Shown: positions 50,821 to 60,887, counted from the first letter of the stretch. The stretch is 64,000 nt of DNA from Sulfitobacter sp. JL08 (GCF_003352045.1 NZ_CP025815.1:3844001-3908000); one strand, 5' to 3'. Notes: generated by a model not told the origin, from the sequence alone. Numbers and translations are program-made.

Positions 50821-53634
50821 ATGCCGCATCGCCAGCCAACCCTCGACACGTCGCCGCATGTTTCGGACGAGGTGCGCAAAACCACCTGCTATATGTGCGC
50901 CTGTCGCTGCGGGATCAATGTGCATCTGAAAGACGGCAAGGTGGCCTATATCGAAGGCAACCGCGATCACCCGGTAAACAAGGGCGTGTTGTGCGCCAAG
51001 GGCAGCGCGGGCATCATGCAGGTCAACGCGCCGTCCCGCCTGCGCGCGCCCCTGAAGCGGGTTGGCCCGCGCGGATCGGGCGAGTTCGAGGAGATCAGTT
51101 GGGACGAGGCGCTGGATCTGGCAGTCAGTTGGCTCAAACCGATCCGTGACACCAATCCCGAAAAGCTGGCGTTCTTCACCGGTCGTGATCAATCGCAATC
51201 CTTCACCAGTTTCTGGGCACAGAATTTCGGCACGCCCAACTATGCGGCCCATGGCGGATTTTGCAGCGTCAACATGGCGGCGGCAGGTATCTACACGATG
51301 GGCGGGGCGTTCTGGGAATTCGGCCAGCCCGACTGGGACCACACGAAACTGTTCATGCTGTTCGGCGTTGCCGAAGACCATGACAGCAACCCGATCAAGA
51401 TGGGCATCGGCAAGATCAAGGCGCGCGGTGCCAAGATAATCGGCGTCAATCCGATCCGCACCGGATATAATGCCGTGGCGGATGAATGGGTCGGCATCAC
51501 ACCGGGCACAGACGGATTGTTCATTCTGGCGCTGGTGCATGAACTGATGAAGGCGGGCAAGATCGATCTGGATTATCTGGCGCGCTATACCAACGCGCCG
51601 GTTCTGGTTGATTCAGACCCCAAGTCGCCGGAATACGGTCTGTTCCTGAAAGACGACGATGGCAAACCGCTGGTTGTCGACCGCGTCACGGGCAAACTGA
51701 CCGCCTTTGACAAACCCGGCGTACGCCCCGATCTGTCCGGTACGCATCGCAGCGCCGGCATCACCCATGTGCCCGTGTTCCACATGATGGCAGATCGTTA
51801 TCTGGCAGACGAATACGCCCCCGAGGCGGTGGCAGACCGCTGCGGCATCCCCGCCGCCAAGATCAAAACCATCGCTGCCGAACTGGCCCGCGTCGCCTTT
51901 GACGAAGCGTTCGAGATCAAGCAGGAATGGACAGATTTCCGCGGCGAAAAACACGCCAGCATGACAGGGCGGCCTGTATCCTTCCATTCGATGCGCGGTG
52001 TCAGCGCCCATGCCAACGGGTTTCAGACCTGCCGCGCGCTGCATGTGTTGCAGATCCTGCTGGGCACGGTCGAGGTGCCGGGCGGCTTCCGCTTTAAACC
52101 GCCCTACCCCAAACCGGCCACGATCCACCCAAAACCGCATTGCAAGGTCACACCCGGCGCGCCGCTTGACGGCCCGCATCTGGGCTTTGTGCAGGGGCCG
52201 GACGATCTGGCCCTGAAAGACGACGGCACACCGGCGCGCATCGACAAGGCATTTACCTGGGAAAACCCGATGTCGGCGCACGGACTGATGCACATGGTGA
52301 TCAGCAACGCCTATGCCGGTGATCCCTACAAGATCGATACGTTGTTCATGTACATGGCAAACATGTCGTGGAATTCCTCGATGAACACGCGCGGCGTGAT
52401 CGACATGCTGACTGACACGGATGAAAACGGCGATTATGTGATCCCGCGCATCATCTATTCGGATGCCTACAGCTCCGAAATGGTGGCCTATTCCGATCTG
52501 ATCCTGCCCGATGCCACCTATCTGGAACGCCACGACTGCATCAGCCTGCTGGACCGCCCGATCTGCGAGGCTGACGCCGCCGCCGATGCCATCCGCTGGC
52601 CCGTAATCGAACCCGACCGCGATGTGCGCGGCTTTCAATCCGCGCTGTGCGATCTGGGCGCACGTCTGGGCTTGCCAGGGTTCGTGACAGAAGATGGCAG
52701 CCAGAAATACGCGGATTACGCCGATTACATCGTCAATCACGAACGCAAACCGGGCATCGGCCCGCTGGCCGGCTTCCGCGGCGATGGCTCTGACACCGGA
52801 CGCGGTGATGTGAACCCAGATCAACTGGACAAATACATCGAAAACGGCGGCTTTTTCGTCAGCCACATTCCCGAAGGTGCCGATTACTATAAACCATGGA
52901 ACATGGCCTATCAGGACTGGGCCGTGAAAATCGGCCTCTATGACGCGCCCCAGCCCTATCTGTTCCAGCTTTATGTGGAACCGATGCGCAAGTTCCAGCT
53001 GGCCGCCGAAGGTCACGGAGATCGCCAGCCCCCCGACCATCTGCGCGACCAGATCAAATCGCGCATGGACCCGCTGCCGATCTGGTATGAAACCGACCAG
53101 ACCGGCAACGAAGGCTTTACCGTCAACGCGCTGACGCAACGGCCGATGGCCATGTATCATTCGTGGGGCTCGCAAAACGCATGGCTGCGCCAGCTGCACG
53201 GGCGCAACCCGTTGTATCTGCCAACCAGACTGATGCAGGAACACGGGTTCAAGGATGGCGACTGGGCGCGCGTATCCTCACCGCACGGTGCCATCCGCGT
53301 ACCTGTTGCGCATATGGCAGCGCTCAATGAAAACACCGTGTGGACATGGAACGCGATCGGCAAACGCAAAGGCGCGTGGGCACTGGAGCCCGATGCCCCC
53401 GAAGCGACCAAGGGCTTTCTGCTGAACCACCTGATCCACGAATTGCTGCCGCCCAAGGGCGATGGTTTACGATGGGCCAATTCAGACCCGATCACCGGTC
53501 AGGCGGCGTGGTTCGACCTGAAGGTGAAGATCGAAAAGGTCGATGACCAGACCGAATGCGAACCTGCCTTTGACGCGATCCAATCCCCCGTCGGCACCGG
53601 CCCGAAAGAACTGAAATGGAAGGTGGGTAAATGA
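50821..53634 (+). CDS. soeA: Sulfite:quinone oxidoreductase, molybdopterin subunit SoeA
   Basis: The 937-residue protein is a DMSO-reductase-family molybdoenzyme. Cys23, Cys26, Cys30 and Cys58 provide a [4Fe-4S] site (CYMCACRC...GVLCAKG), and C148 in HGGFCSVNMAAAG is the likely Mo ligand, as in polysulfide/thiosulfate reductase relatives. There is no Tat signal, which fits the cytoplasmic SoeABC that oxidises sulfite to sulfate. AAGGAG precedes the ATG. It is followed by the FeS and membrane subunits, with a 4-bp overlap to soeB, and sits 118 bp after pta, so it removes the sulfite made by Xsc. Confidence 0.92.
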   Translation: MPHRQPTLDTSPHVSDEVRKTTCYMCACRCGINVHLKDGKVAYIEGNRDHPVNKGVLCAKGSAGIMQVNAPSRLRAPLKRVGPRGSGEFEEISWDEALDLAVSWLKPIRDTNPEKLAFFTGRDQSQSFTSFWAQNFGTPNYAAHGGFCSVNMAAAGIYTMGGAFWEFGQPDWDHTKLFMLFGVAEDHDSNPIKMGIGKIKARGAKIIGVNPIRTGYNAVADEWVGITPGTDGLFILALVHELMKAGKIDLDYLARYTNAPVLVDSDPKSPEYGLFLKDDDGKPLVVDRVTGKLTAFDKPGVRPDLSGTHRSAGITHVPVFHMMADRYLADEYAPEAVADRCGIPAAKIKTIAAELARVAFDEAFEIKQEWTDFRGEKHASMTGRPVSFHSMRGVSAHANGFQTCRALHVLQILLGTVEVPGGFRFKPPYPKPATIHPKPHCKVTPGAPLDGPHLGFVQGPDDLALKDDGTPARIDKAFTWENPMSAHGLMHMVISNAYAGDPYKIDTLFMYMANMSWNSSMNTRGVIDMLTDTDENGDYVIPRIIYSDAYSSEMVAYSDLILPDATYLERHDCISLLDRPICEADAAADAIRWPVIEPDRDVRGFQSALCDLGARLGLPGFVTEDGSQKYADYADYIVNHERKPGIGPLAGFRGDGSDTGRGDVNPDQLDKYIENGGFFVSHIPEGADYYKPWNMAYQDWAVKIGLYDAPQPYLFQLYVEPMRKFQLAAEGHGDRQPPDHLRDQIKSRMDPLPIWYETDQTGNEGFTVNALTQRPMAMYHSWGSQNAWLRQLHGRNPLYLPTRLMQEHGFKDGDWARVSSPHGAIRVPVAHMAALNENTVWTWNAIGKRKGAWALEPDAPEATKGFLLNHLIHELLPPKGDGLRWANSDPITGQAAWFDLKVKIEKVDDQTECEPAFDAIQSPVGTGPKELKWKVGK

Positions 53635-54377
53635 CCGAACTGCCAACCCGTACCGAGAAAAAGCTTGGCCTTGTCATTGATCTGGACACCTGCGTGGGCT
53701 GCCATGCCTGCGTGATTTCCTGCAAGGGCTGGAACACCGAAAACTACGGCGCGCCGCTGTCGGATCAAGATCCTTACGGCGCGGACCCGTCCGGCACGTT
53801 CCTGAACCGGGTCCATTCCTACGAGGTGCAGCCCGCAACCGGCCCCGCGCAACTGATCCACTTTCCCAAATCCTGCCTGCATTGCGAAGACGCGCCCTGC
53901 GTCACGGTGTGCCCGACCGGCGCCAGCTATAAACGGGTGGAAGACGGCATCGTGCTGGTCAACGAAAGCGATTGCATCGGCTGCGGCCTGTGCGCATGGG
54001 CCTGCCCTTATGGCGCGCGCGAAATGGACGCCGCAGCAGGGGTGATGAAAAAATGTACCCTGTGCGTCGATCGTATCTATAACGAAAACCTGCCCGAGGA
54101 TGACCGCCAGCCCGCCTGCGTGCGCACCTGCCCGTCAAACGCACGCCATTTCGGCGATCTGGGCGATCCCGACAGCGAAGTATCCAAACTGGTGGCGGAT
54201 CGTGGCGGTATGGATCTGATGCCCGAACAGGGCACCAAACCGGTCAACAAATACCTGCCCCCCCGCCCCAAGGACAGCTATGAACAGTTCGATGTTCTGG
54301 CCCCGTTTCTGGACCCCGTGATCGAAGAGCCCAAAGGCTTCCTTGGCTGGCTTGATAAAACGCTGGAGAAGCTCTGA
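53631..54377 (+). CDS. soeB: Sulfite:quinone oxidoreductase, iron-sulfur subunit SoeB
   Basis: The 248-residue protein has four cysteine groups typical of DmsB-like electron-transfer subunits: CVGCHACVISC, CLHCEDAPCVTVCP, CIGCGLCAWACPYG and CTLCVDRI...CVRTCP. It carries electrons from SoeA to the membrane subunit through four [4Fe-4S] clusters. It overlaps soeA by 4 bp and soeC starts 1 bp after its stop. No signal peptide is present. Confidence 0.94.
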   Translation: MTELPTRTEKKLGLVIDLDTCVGCHACVISCKGWNTENYGAPLSDQDPYGADPSGTFLNRVHSYEVQPATGPAQLIHFPKSCLHCEDAPCVTVCPTGASYKRVEDGIVLVNESDCIGCGLCAWACPYGAREMDAAAGVMKKCTLCVDRIYNENLPEDDRQPACVRTCPSNARHFGDLGDPDSEVSKLVADRGGMDLMPEQGTKPVNKYLPPRPKDSYEQFDVLAPFLDPVIEEPKGFLGWLDKTLEKL

Positions 54378-54378
54378 C

Positions 54379-55251
54379 ATGCATCCCGCCCCGTCTGTTA
54401 TTGCCTTTACCACTTTGTCCGGCCTTGGCTTTGGCCTGTTGTTCTGGCTGGGTCTTGGCTATCCGCCTGTCACCGGCTGGACCGCCTTTGCCTTTTTTGC
54501 CATTGCCTATGTTCTGGCCGTCGGCGGCTTGCTGGCGTCAACCTTTCACCTTGGCCATCCCGAACGCGCGCTCAAGGCGTTTACCCAGTGGAAAACAAGC
54601 TGGCTCAGCCGCGAGGCATGGATGTCTGTCATGGCGCTGACGGTCATGGGCCTTTACGGCGCAGGCGCGGTCTTTTTCGGGGCCCACTGGGCGCCATTGG
54701 GATGGCTGGGCGCGCTTTTGTCGCTTGCAACGGTCTACACAACCTCGATGATCTACGGACAGTTGAAAACCGTGCCACGCTGGAACATCCCGCTGACACC
54801 GGTCATGTTCCTGAGCTTTTCACTGGCCGGTGGTGCGTTGCTGGCGGATCAGACCACATGGGCGCTTGGCCTGCTGGTTGTCGCGGGCCTTGTGCAACTG
54901 GCCTATTGGATAATGGGGGACAAGGCATTTACCGGTTCGGCCACAACCATGGCCAGCGCGACGGGTCTGGGCAACATCGGCACCGTGCGCGCCTTTGAAC
55001 CGCCCCACACCGGCACCAATTATCTGCTGCGCGAGTTCGTTTATGTCGTGGCCCGCAAACACGCACAGAAACTGCGGGTGATCGCATTGGCGCTGATGGT
55101 GGTGGTGCCGGTCATATTGTTGGCGCTGCCTTTCAACCACATGTTCGCCGCCCTTGCGGTGCTCAGCCACCTGATCGGAGTTGCAACTTCTCGCTGGCTG
55201 TTCTTTGCCGAGGCAGAACACGTCGTCGGCCTCTATTACGGCAAACGATAG
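54379..55251 (+). CDS. soeC: Sulfite:quinone oxidoreductase, membrane subunit SoeC
   Basis: This 290-residue protein of the DmsC type has eight or so membrane helices, beginning MHPAPSVIAFTTLSGLGFGLLFWLGLG and including STFHLGHPERALKAFTQWKTSWLSREAWMS, the conserved loop of this family. It anchors SoeAB to the inner membrane and passes electrons to quinone. ATG 54379 lies 1 bp after the soeB stop with GGAGAAG upstream. It ends the soeABC operon. Confidence 0.93.
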   Translation: MHPAPSVIAFTTLSGLGFGLLFWLGLGYPPVTGWTAFAFFAIAYVLAVGGLLASTFHLGHPERALKAFTQWKTSWLSREAWMSVMALTVMGLYGAGAVFFGAHWAPLGWLGALLSLATVYTTSMIYGQLKTVPRWNIPLTPVMFLSFSLAGGALLADQTTWALGLLVVAGLVQLAYWIMGDKAFTGSATTMASATGLGNIGTVRAFEPPHTGTNYLLREFVYVVARKHAQKLRVIALALMVVVPVILLALPFNHMFAALAVLSHLIGVATSRWLFFAEAEHVVGLYYGKR

Positions 55252-55291
55252 GCGGCGTGCTCGACCCTGACGGGATCGGGCGACCGTGCAA

Positions 55292-56167
55292 TCAGTCGAT
55301 CAGGCCCGCGTGGCGCATCGCGGCATCGATCTGTGCCTTGGTGCTGTCCATCAATCCGGTCAGGGGCAGGCGCACTTCTTCGCTGCACATGCCCAGACGC
55401 GACGAGCCGTATTTGGCCCCGACAAGACCCGGTTCAACGAAAATCGCTTCGTGCAGGGGCATCAGCCGGTCCTGCAATTCCAGCGCCTTGGCGTAGTCCC
55501 CTGCCAGTGTCGCGGCCTGAAACTGCGCGCACAGGGCCGGAGCCACATTGGCGGTGACAGAGATACAGCCCACACCACCATGCGCATTGAACCCCAGCGC
55601 GCTTGCATCTTCTCCGGACAATTGCACAAAATCTGCGCCGCAGGTCGCACGCTGCTGGGACACACGCGCAACATCGCCGGTTGCGTCCTTCACACCGATG
55701 ATACGCGGCAATCTGGCCAGTTCGCCCATAGTGTCTGGCGTCATGTCGATGATCGACCGGCCGGGAATGTTGTAGATGATGATCGGCAGGTCGCAACAAT
55801 CGTGCAGCGCGGTGAAATGCGCGATCAGCCCGCGTTGCGTGGGTTTGTTGTAATAGGGCGTCACGACAAGCGCGGCATCCGCGCCGACGGAATGGGCGTG
55901 CTGCATCAAACGGATGCCTTCCAGCGTGTTGTTGGATCCGGCACCGGCGATCACCGGTTTGCGCCCTGCAACCAGCCGCACAACCTCTTCCACGACTTTT
56001 TCGTGTTCCTTGTGGGTCAGTGTCGGGCTTTCGCCTGTCGTTCCCACAGGCACGAACCCGTCAGTGCCTTCACCAATGTGCCATTCGATCAGCTTGGCCA
56101 AAGTATCCAGATCCAAAGCTCCGTTGCGAAACGGAGTGACAAGCGCGGGCATAGAGCCTTTGAACAT
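55292..56167 (-). CDS. dapA: 4-hydroxy-tetrahydrodipicolinate synthase
   Basis: The 291-residue TIM-barrel enzyme has [23 protein letters not shown] with the catalytic Thr pair, [18 protein letters not shown] with the catalytic Tyr, and the Schiff-base Lys in [14 protein letters not shown]. It condenses pyruvate and aspartate semialdehyde in lysine and diaminopimelate synthesis. The length is exactly that of typical DapA. ATG 56167 follows AAGGA. It is divergent from the transglycosylase gene; both act in murein metabolism, one making a precursor and the other cleaving the polymer. Confidence 0.96.
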   Translation of the reverse strand: MFKGSMPALVTPFRNGALDLDTLAKLIEWHIGEGTDGFVPVGTTGESPTLTHKEHEKVVEEVVRLVAGRKPVIAGAGSNNTLEGIRLMQHAHSVGADAALVVTPYYNKPTQRGLIAHFTALHDCCDLPIIIYNIPGRSIIDMTPDTMGELARLPRIIGVKDATGDVARVSQQRATCGADFVQLSGEDASALGFNAHGGVGCISVTANVAPALCAQFQAATLAGDYAKALELQDRLMPLHEAIFVEPGLVGAKYGSSRLGMCSEEVRLPLTGLMDSTKAQIDAAMRHAGLID

Positions 56168-56297
56168 TATGTGCGTTCCTTGTATCTGGCGGGGCAAACA
56201 ACCCGGTGGTAAAAGCTGACACATGCTCTAGGTTTCCCGGTTGAACCAGACCGCATGCACGATATTGTTTCAGCGTCTATCCCTGACATGGCCCGAA

Positions 56298-58277
56298 ATG
56301 CAAGACATGACACGAAATCTGATCGCTATACTCCTCGTCCTTGGCTTGGCTTTTCCCGCCATTGCGCAATCCCCGCGACCATTGGGGCAGGCGATGGATG
56401 CAATGCGTGGCGGCAATTGGGGAAACGCCGGCCTTTTGGCCGAACGGGACGGTGCCGTAGCGCTGGACGTGATCGAATGGCACCGCCTTCGCGAAGGGCG
56501 CGGCAGCTATGAAGAGGTGATCGCGTTTCTGGAACGGCGGCCCAACTGGCCCGGGCTGGAATGGTTGCGCCGCAAATCCGAACCGGTGGTTATCCAGCAA
56601 TCCCATCAGGACGTTTTGAATTTTTTCGCCAAGGTTCCCCCGCAAACAGCCGGCGGCGTGCTGTCATACGCCCGCGCGCTGGACTCTGTCGGACAATCCG
56701 AAAAAGCCCGCAAGGAAGTGATCAATGCCTGGCGCACGATGCGTATGGGCGCGGGCGAACATGCGCTTTTTCTCGGCGCACACGAAACCCTGCTCAAAGA
56801 TCACCATATTGCGCGGCTGGATTATATGCTTTGGCGCGGCTGGACGTCAGATGCCAACCGGATGAAGGCCCTTGTGCCGCAAGGCTGGCAGGTTCTGGCC
56901 CAGGCCCGGATTGCACTGCGTGACGGCGCGGACGGGGTCAACGCCCTGATCGACAAGGTGCCTGCCAGTTTGCAGTCAAACCCGGGGCTGGCATTTGATC
57001 GGTTCGACTGGCGGGCGCGCAAAAGGCTGGACACGGCGATCGACCTGATGCTGGAACAAAGCACCAGCGCAGAGACACTGGGCCGCCCGGATGCCTGGGC
57101 ACCGCGCCGTCGCACCATGGCGCGAGACCAGATGCGCGAGGGCAATGCAAAACGTGCCTATGCAATCGCGGCGCAAAACCATCTGACCGAAGGGTCGGAT
57201 TATGCCGATCTGGAATGGCTGGCCGGATACATCGCCCTGCGCAAGCTGAACGATCCGAAAACCGCGCTTTATCATTTCAAACGCTTTGATGCCGCCGTGG
57301 CTTCGCCCATCTCAAAGGGCCGGGCCGGATACTGGACCGGACGTGCCTATCAGGCGTTGGGCGATGCGGCGGGCGCGCTAAGGGCATTTGAAGACGGGGC
57401 GCAATACCAGACATCATTTTACGGGCTTCTGGCCGCCGAAGCAGCAGATACACCATTTGATATCAGTCTGGCGGGTCAGGAAGAATTCGGCGCCTGGCGT
57501 AGTGCCAGCTTTTCAAAATCCAGCGTGTTCGAAGCCGGGCTGTTGTTGCTGGCATCAGGCGAGGTTAATCTGGCCGAACGGTTCCTGACACATCTGTCGG
57601 AATCCCTGTCACGGACCGAAGCCGGGCAACTGGGCGACATGGCGATGGAACTGGCCCAACCGCATCTGGCCGTCATGATCGGCAAGCGGGTTGCGACGCA
57701 GGGAACCGTTTTGCCAGCCGCCTATTACGCCCTGCATCCAATGCGCCAGATGGATCTGCCGATGGCGCCGGAAATGTTGTTGGCCATTGCCCGGCGCGAA
57801 AGCGAATTTGATCCCGGTGTGGTCAGCGGCGTTGGCGCGCGGGGCCTGATGCAGATCATGCCCGCAACCGCACGCGAGGTTGCAGGCCAGTTGGGCCGTG
57901 GCGCCGAACACAGCACCGACCGCCTGCTTGTCGACTGGAAATACAACGCCGAGCTTGGGGCGGCCTTCCTGTCGACGCTGGCGGGGCAATTTGACGGAAA
58001 TGTCGTGATGATGTCCGCAGCCTACAATGCCGGCGCCAGCCGCCCGATCCGGTGGATGCAGCAATACGGTGATCCGCGCAGCAATGCTGATCCGGGTTTT
58101 GACGTAATCGACTGGATCGAACACATCCCGTTTCGCGAAACCCAGAACTACGTGATGCGTGTCACGGAAAGCCTGCCGATCTACCGTGCGCGACTAGGGC
58201 TTGATCCGCTGCCCGTTCCCTTTAGCGAAGAACTAACCGGTTCGACGTTGCGCGCGTTCGCGCCAAAAAGTGAATAG
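56298..58277 (+). CDS. slt: Soluble lytic murein transglycosylase
   Basis: The 659-residue protein has a signal peptide (MTRNLIAILLVLGLAFPAIA), a long alpha-helical superhelix region and a C-terminal SLT domain. The catalytic Glu is about E501 in AIARRESEFDPG, followed by GARGLMQIMPATAREVAG and MMSAAYNAGASRPIRW. It cleaves peptidoglycan with formation of 1,6-anhydro-muramic ends in the periplasm. The start is uncertain between ATG 56298 and 56307; neither has a clear ribosome site. Its last 45 bp overlap the end of the convergent DMT transporter gene. Confidence 0.93.
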   Translation: MQDMTRNLIAILLVLGLAFPAIAQSPRPLGQAMDAMRGGNWGNAGLLAERDGAVALDVIEWHRLREGRGSYEEVIAFLERRPNWPGLEWLRRKSEPVVIQQSHQDVLNFFAKVPPQTAGGVLSYARALDSVGQSEKARKEVINAWRTMRMGAGEHALFLGAHETLLKDHHIARLDYMLWRGWTSDANRMKALVPQGWQVLAQARIALRDGADGVNALIDKVPASLQSNPGLAFDRFDWRARKRLDTAIDLMLEQSTSAETLGRPDAWAPRRRTMARDQMREGNAKRAYAIAAQNHLTEGSDYADLEWLAGYIALRKLNDPKTALYHFKRFDAAVASPISKGRAGYWTGRAYQALGDAAGALRAFEDGAQYQTSFYGLLAAEAADTPFDISLAGQEEFGAWRSASFSKSSVFEAGLLLLASGEVNLAERFLTHLSESLSRTEAGQLGDMAMELAQPHLAVMIGKRVATQGTVLPAAYYALHPMRQMDLPMAPEMLLAIARRESEFDPGVVSGVGARGLMQIMPATAREVAGQLGRGAEHSTDRLLVDWKYNAELGAAFLSTLAGQFDGNVVMMSAAYNAGASRPIRWMQQYGDPRSNADPGFDVIDWIEHIPFRETQNYVMRVTESLPIYRARLGLDPLPVPFSEELTGSTLRAFAPKSE

Positions 58278-59111
58278 CCCCGCCGCCACGATAATCCCCG
58301 CCCCGATCGCCACATTCTGTTCAACGGTTTCGCCAAACACCGCGATACCCAGAACCGATGCGAAAACCAGTTGCAGATAGGCAAAAGGCTGCACGGCGCT
58401 GGCCTCGGCCACCTCGTAGCACTTGATCAGCAACCAATGGCCGGTCACGCCCGTCAGGCAAAGCGCCGCCATCCAGCCCCAATCCGGCTGCGTCATCGGC
58501 TCCCACGCCCAAAGGCCCAGCGCCGTCATCGCCACAGCCCCCGTTACACCTGTCCAGAAAAAGCTGGTCGCGGTGGTGTCACGACGCGCGGCATAGCGCG
58601 TCAGCAGCCCATAGACGGCAAACATGGTCGCCGCGATCAGCGGAATGATCGCCGCCGGATCGAAAACCCCGATCCCGGGCTGCAGGATGATCAGAACGCC
58701 GACAAACCCGACCCCGATCGCCGACCACCGCCGCCACCCGACCTTTTCGCCCAGAATAGGGCCGGACAGGGCCGCCACCAGCAGCGGATAGCAGGTGAAA
58801 ACCGCATGGCTTTCGACCAGACCCAGAATTGTGAAACTGGCCACCATCACACAGATTTCCGTCGACAGCAGAACGCCGCGCACGATTTGCAGAACCGGCT
58901 GTGTCGTCCGCGCCGCCGCACCAACGCCACCGGCCTTGCGCGCCGCAATCGAAATCACGAAGGCGGCGAAAAACCAGTACCGGATCATGACGATCATTAG
59001 CACGTTGTATTCCCCCGCCAGATGGCGCGAAATGCCGTCCTGTACCGAAAATACGAACGTGGTCAGCACCATCAGCCCGATCCCCAAAGGGATGTTGTTG
59101 GATTGTGTCAT
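58233..59111 (-). CDS. DMT-family (EamA) transporter
   Basis: The 292-residue membrane protein has ten predicted helices in two EamA repeats, for example GIGLMVLTTFVFSVQDGISRHLAGEYNVLMIVMIRYWFFA and IGVGFVGVLIILQPGIGVFD. Such proteins export amino acids or metabolites; the substrate is not evident. Its ATG overlaps the stop of mnmD by 4 bp, so both genes are co-translated. The 3' end overlaps slt by 45 bp. Confidence 0.9.
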   Translation of the reverse strand: MTQSNNIPLGIGLMVLTTFVFSVQDGISRHLAGEYNVLMIVMIRYWFFAAFVISIAARKAGGVGAAARTTQPVLQIVRGVLLSTEICVMVASFTILGLVESHAVFTCYPLLVAALSGPILGEKVGWRRWSAIGVGFVGVLIILQPGIGVFDPAAIIPLIAATMFAVYGLLTRYAARRDTTATSFFWTGVTGAVAMTALGLWAWEPMTQPDWGWMAALCLTGVTGHWLLIKCYEVAEASAVQPFAYLQLVFASVLGIAVFGETVEQNVAIGAGIIVAAGLFTFWRERAQRRTG

Positions 59112-59794
59112 TGCAGCATGGCCTTTGTCATATGGCGCTTGCGGCCATACCCTGGCACGCGGGTGACAGAAAACCCCGCCTCTTGCAATCCGCGACGCAC
59201 AAACCCCGCAGCGGTATAGGTGGCGATGCTACCGCCCTTTTCGGTGTGCAGGGCCACCTGCCGCATCAGGTCAGGCCCCCACAATTCGGGGTTCTTGGCG
59301 GGTGAAAACCCGTCCAGATACCACGCATCGGCCTTGCCGGCCCAACGGGGCAACGTTTCGCGCGCATCCCCCACGATCAGATCCAACTCGACACCACCCG
59401 CAAATTCAAACCGCCCGCCGATCTCCGTCCAGCGGGCAACAAGGTCCTGCGCGATGCCAGCCAGCTCCGCGAACGGCTTTAGCGCCTGCGCGATGTCATC
59501 CCTGCGCATCGGAAACGCCTCAAAGCTGGAATACCGCAAGGTTCCGGCCCTGCCGGACGCCCGCCAGCTTTGCAACGTGGCCAGAAAATTCAGACCGGTG
59601 CCAAAGCCAAGTTCCGCGATATGAAACCCGTCCCTGAACCTGTCCGGCAGATCATTGCCATGCAGAAAAACATGGCGCGTTTCATCCAGCCCGTTTTCCA
59701 GCGAATAATACGGATCGTCAAAGCGCGTCGACACTGGCACATCTTCATTGCGCCATTCTATATCTGGATGCTGGTTCTGCATGGCTGGGTCCAT
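59108..59794 (-). CDS. mnmD: tRNA mnm5s2U34 methyltransferase, MnmD type
   Basis: The 228-residue protein matches the N-terminal methyltransferase half of bifunctional MnmC. It begins with IEWRNEDVPVSTRFDDPYYSLENGLDETRHVFLHGNDLP, then the SAM motif FHIAELGFGTGLNFLATLQ and the DAWYLDGFSPAKNPELWG catalytic region. It methylates nm5s2U to mnm5s2U at the wobble base of certain tRNAs. In enterobacteria it is fused to an FAD domain; here that half is encoded divergently 49 bp away. ATG 59794 is preferred, but ATG 59782 is possible. Confidence 0.88.
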   Translation of the reverse strand: MDPAMQNQHPDIEWRNEDVPVSTRFDDPYYSLENGLDETRHVFLHGNDLPDRFRDGFHIAELGFGTGLNFLATLQSWRASGRAGTLRYSSFEAFPMRRDDIAQALKPFAELAGIAQDLVARWTEIGGRFEFAGGVELDLIVGDARETLPRWAGKADAWYLDGFSPAKNPELWGPDLMRQVALHTEKGGSIATYTAAGFVRRGLQEAGFSVTRVPGYGRKRHMTKAMLQ

Positions 59795-59843
59795 TAAAGT
59801 CTGCCCGAGCGCGGGACAATGAAGTGAGGCAGGTAAATTGGCA

Positions 59844-60887
59844 ATGCCGGATGTAACCATTCGCGGTGCAGGTATTTTCGGGTTGTCCATCGCATGGGCC
59901 TGCCTGCAACGCGGCGCGCGCGTGCAGGTCATCGACCCGGGCGGCGTTGGTGCCGGATCAAGCGGCGGCATTGTCGGCGCGCTGGCGCCGCACACACCGG
60001 AAAACTGGAACAGCAAAAAGGCGTTCCAACTGGACAGCCTGCTACTGGCCGGCACGTTCTGGGCCGAAATCGATGCCACATCCGGCCTGTCATCAGGCTA
60101 TGCCCGCAGCGGACGGCTGCAACCGATCCCCGATGAAATTGCTCTCGAACGGGCGAAAAACCGTGGCCGCAACGCCGAAACCCTCTGGCAGGGCAAAGCC
60201 GTGTGGGAGGTGGTGCAGGCAGATCGCGATTGGGCGCCGCTCAGCCCGACAGGGTACCTGATCCATGATACTCTCAGCGCGCGGATACATCCGCGACAGG
60301 CCTGTGCCGCACTTGCCGCCGCGATCACGGCACGGGGTGGGCGCATCCTGTCTGATGCCCCCGATCAGGGCGCGGTGATCTGGGCCACCGGCGCGCACGG
60401 TCTGGACCAGCTGAGCCAAGAACTGGGCCGACCGGTCGGCGGCCCGAACAAAGGTCAGGCGGCGCTGTTGCAGCCCGCCGCCCCGCTGCCGCCGGATGCG
60501 CCGCAGATTTTTGCCGACACCGTCCATGTCATCGCGCATGCCGACGGTACAATTGCCATTGGCTCAACCAGCGAACCGGTCTTTGATGATCCGGCTGCGA
60601 CAGATGGCAAACTGGACGCCGTCATTGCCCGCGCCCGCGCCGCCGTTCCGGCGCTGCACGATGCCACGCTGATTTCCACCTGGGCCGGATTGCGCCCCCG
60701 CAGCCGATCCCGCGCGCCTGTTCTGGGCACCTATCCGGGGCGGGCGGGCCATTTTATCGCCAATGGCGGGTTCAAGATCGGCTTTGGCATGGCACCGCGG
60801 ATCGCCACGGTGATGGCCGATCTGGTGCTTGACGGGGCGGATCATATTCCCGATGAATTCAGGCTGGAACCACCCGGCACAGCCTAA
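59844..60887 (+). CDS. DAO-family FAD oxidoreductase, probable MnmC oxidase half
   Basis: The 347-residue flavoprotein has the N-terminal FAD motif VTIRGAGIFGLSIAWACLQRGARVQVID and the MnmC-like phrase GSSGGIVGALAPHTPENWNSKKAFQLDSL, with a C-terminal STWAGLRPRSRSRAPVLGTYPGRAGHFIANGGFKIGFGMAP. In MnmC this domain oxidises cmnm5U to nm5U. Its divergent position next to mnmD supports that role, but other DAO enzymes remain possible. ATG 59844 is used; a TTG at 59838 is closer to the AGG. It ends with a 4-bp overlap with the convergent hydratase gene. Confidence 0.7.
   Translation: MPDVTIRGAGIFGLSIAWACLQRGARVQVIDPGGVGAGSSGGIVGALAPHTPENWNSKKAFQLDSLLLAGTFWAEIDATSGLSSGYARSGRLQPIPDEIALERAKNRGRNAETLWQGKAVWEVVQADRDWAPLSPTGYLIHDTLSARIHPRQACAALAAAITARGGRILSDAPDQGAVIWATGAHGLDQLSQELGRPVGGPNKGQAALLQPAAPLPPDAPQIFADTVHVIAHADGTIAIGSTSEPVFDDPAATDGKLDAVIARARAAVPALHDATLISTWAGLRPRSRSRAPVLGTYPGRAGHFIANGGFKIGFGMAPRIATVMADLVLDGADHIPDEFRLEPPGTA

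Noticed and set aside
51613-53244. A 543-codon minus-strand frame opposite soeA
   Set aside because: It is the antisense shadow of a well-supported molybdoenzyme gene in GC-rich DNA; its translation shows no recognisable domain.
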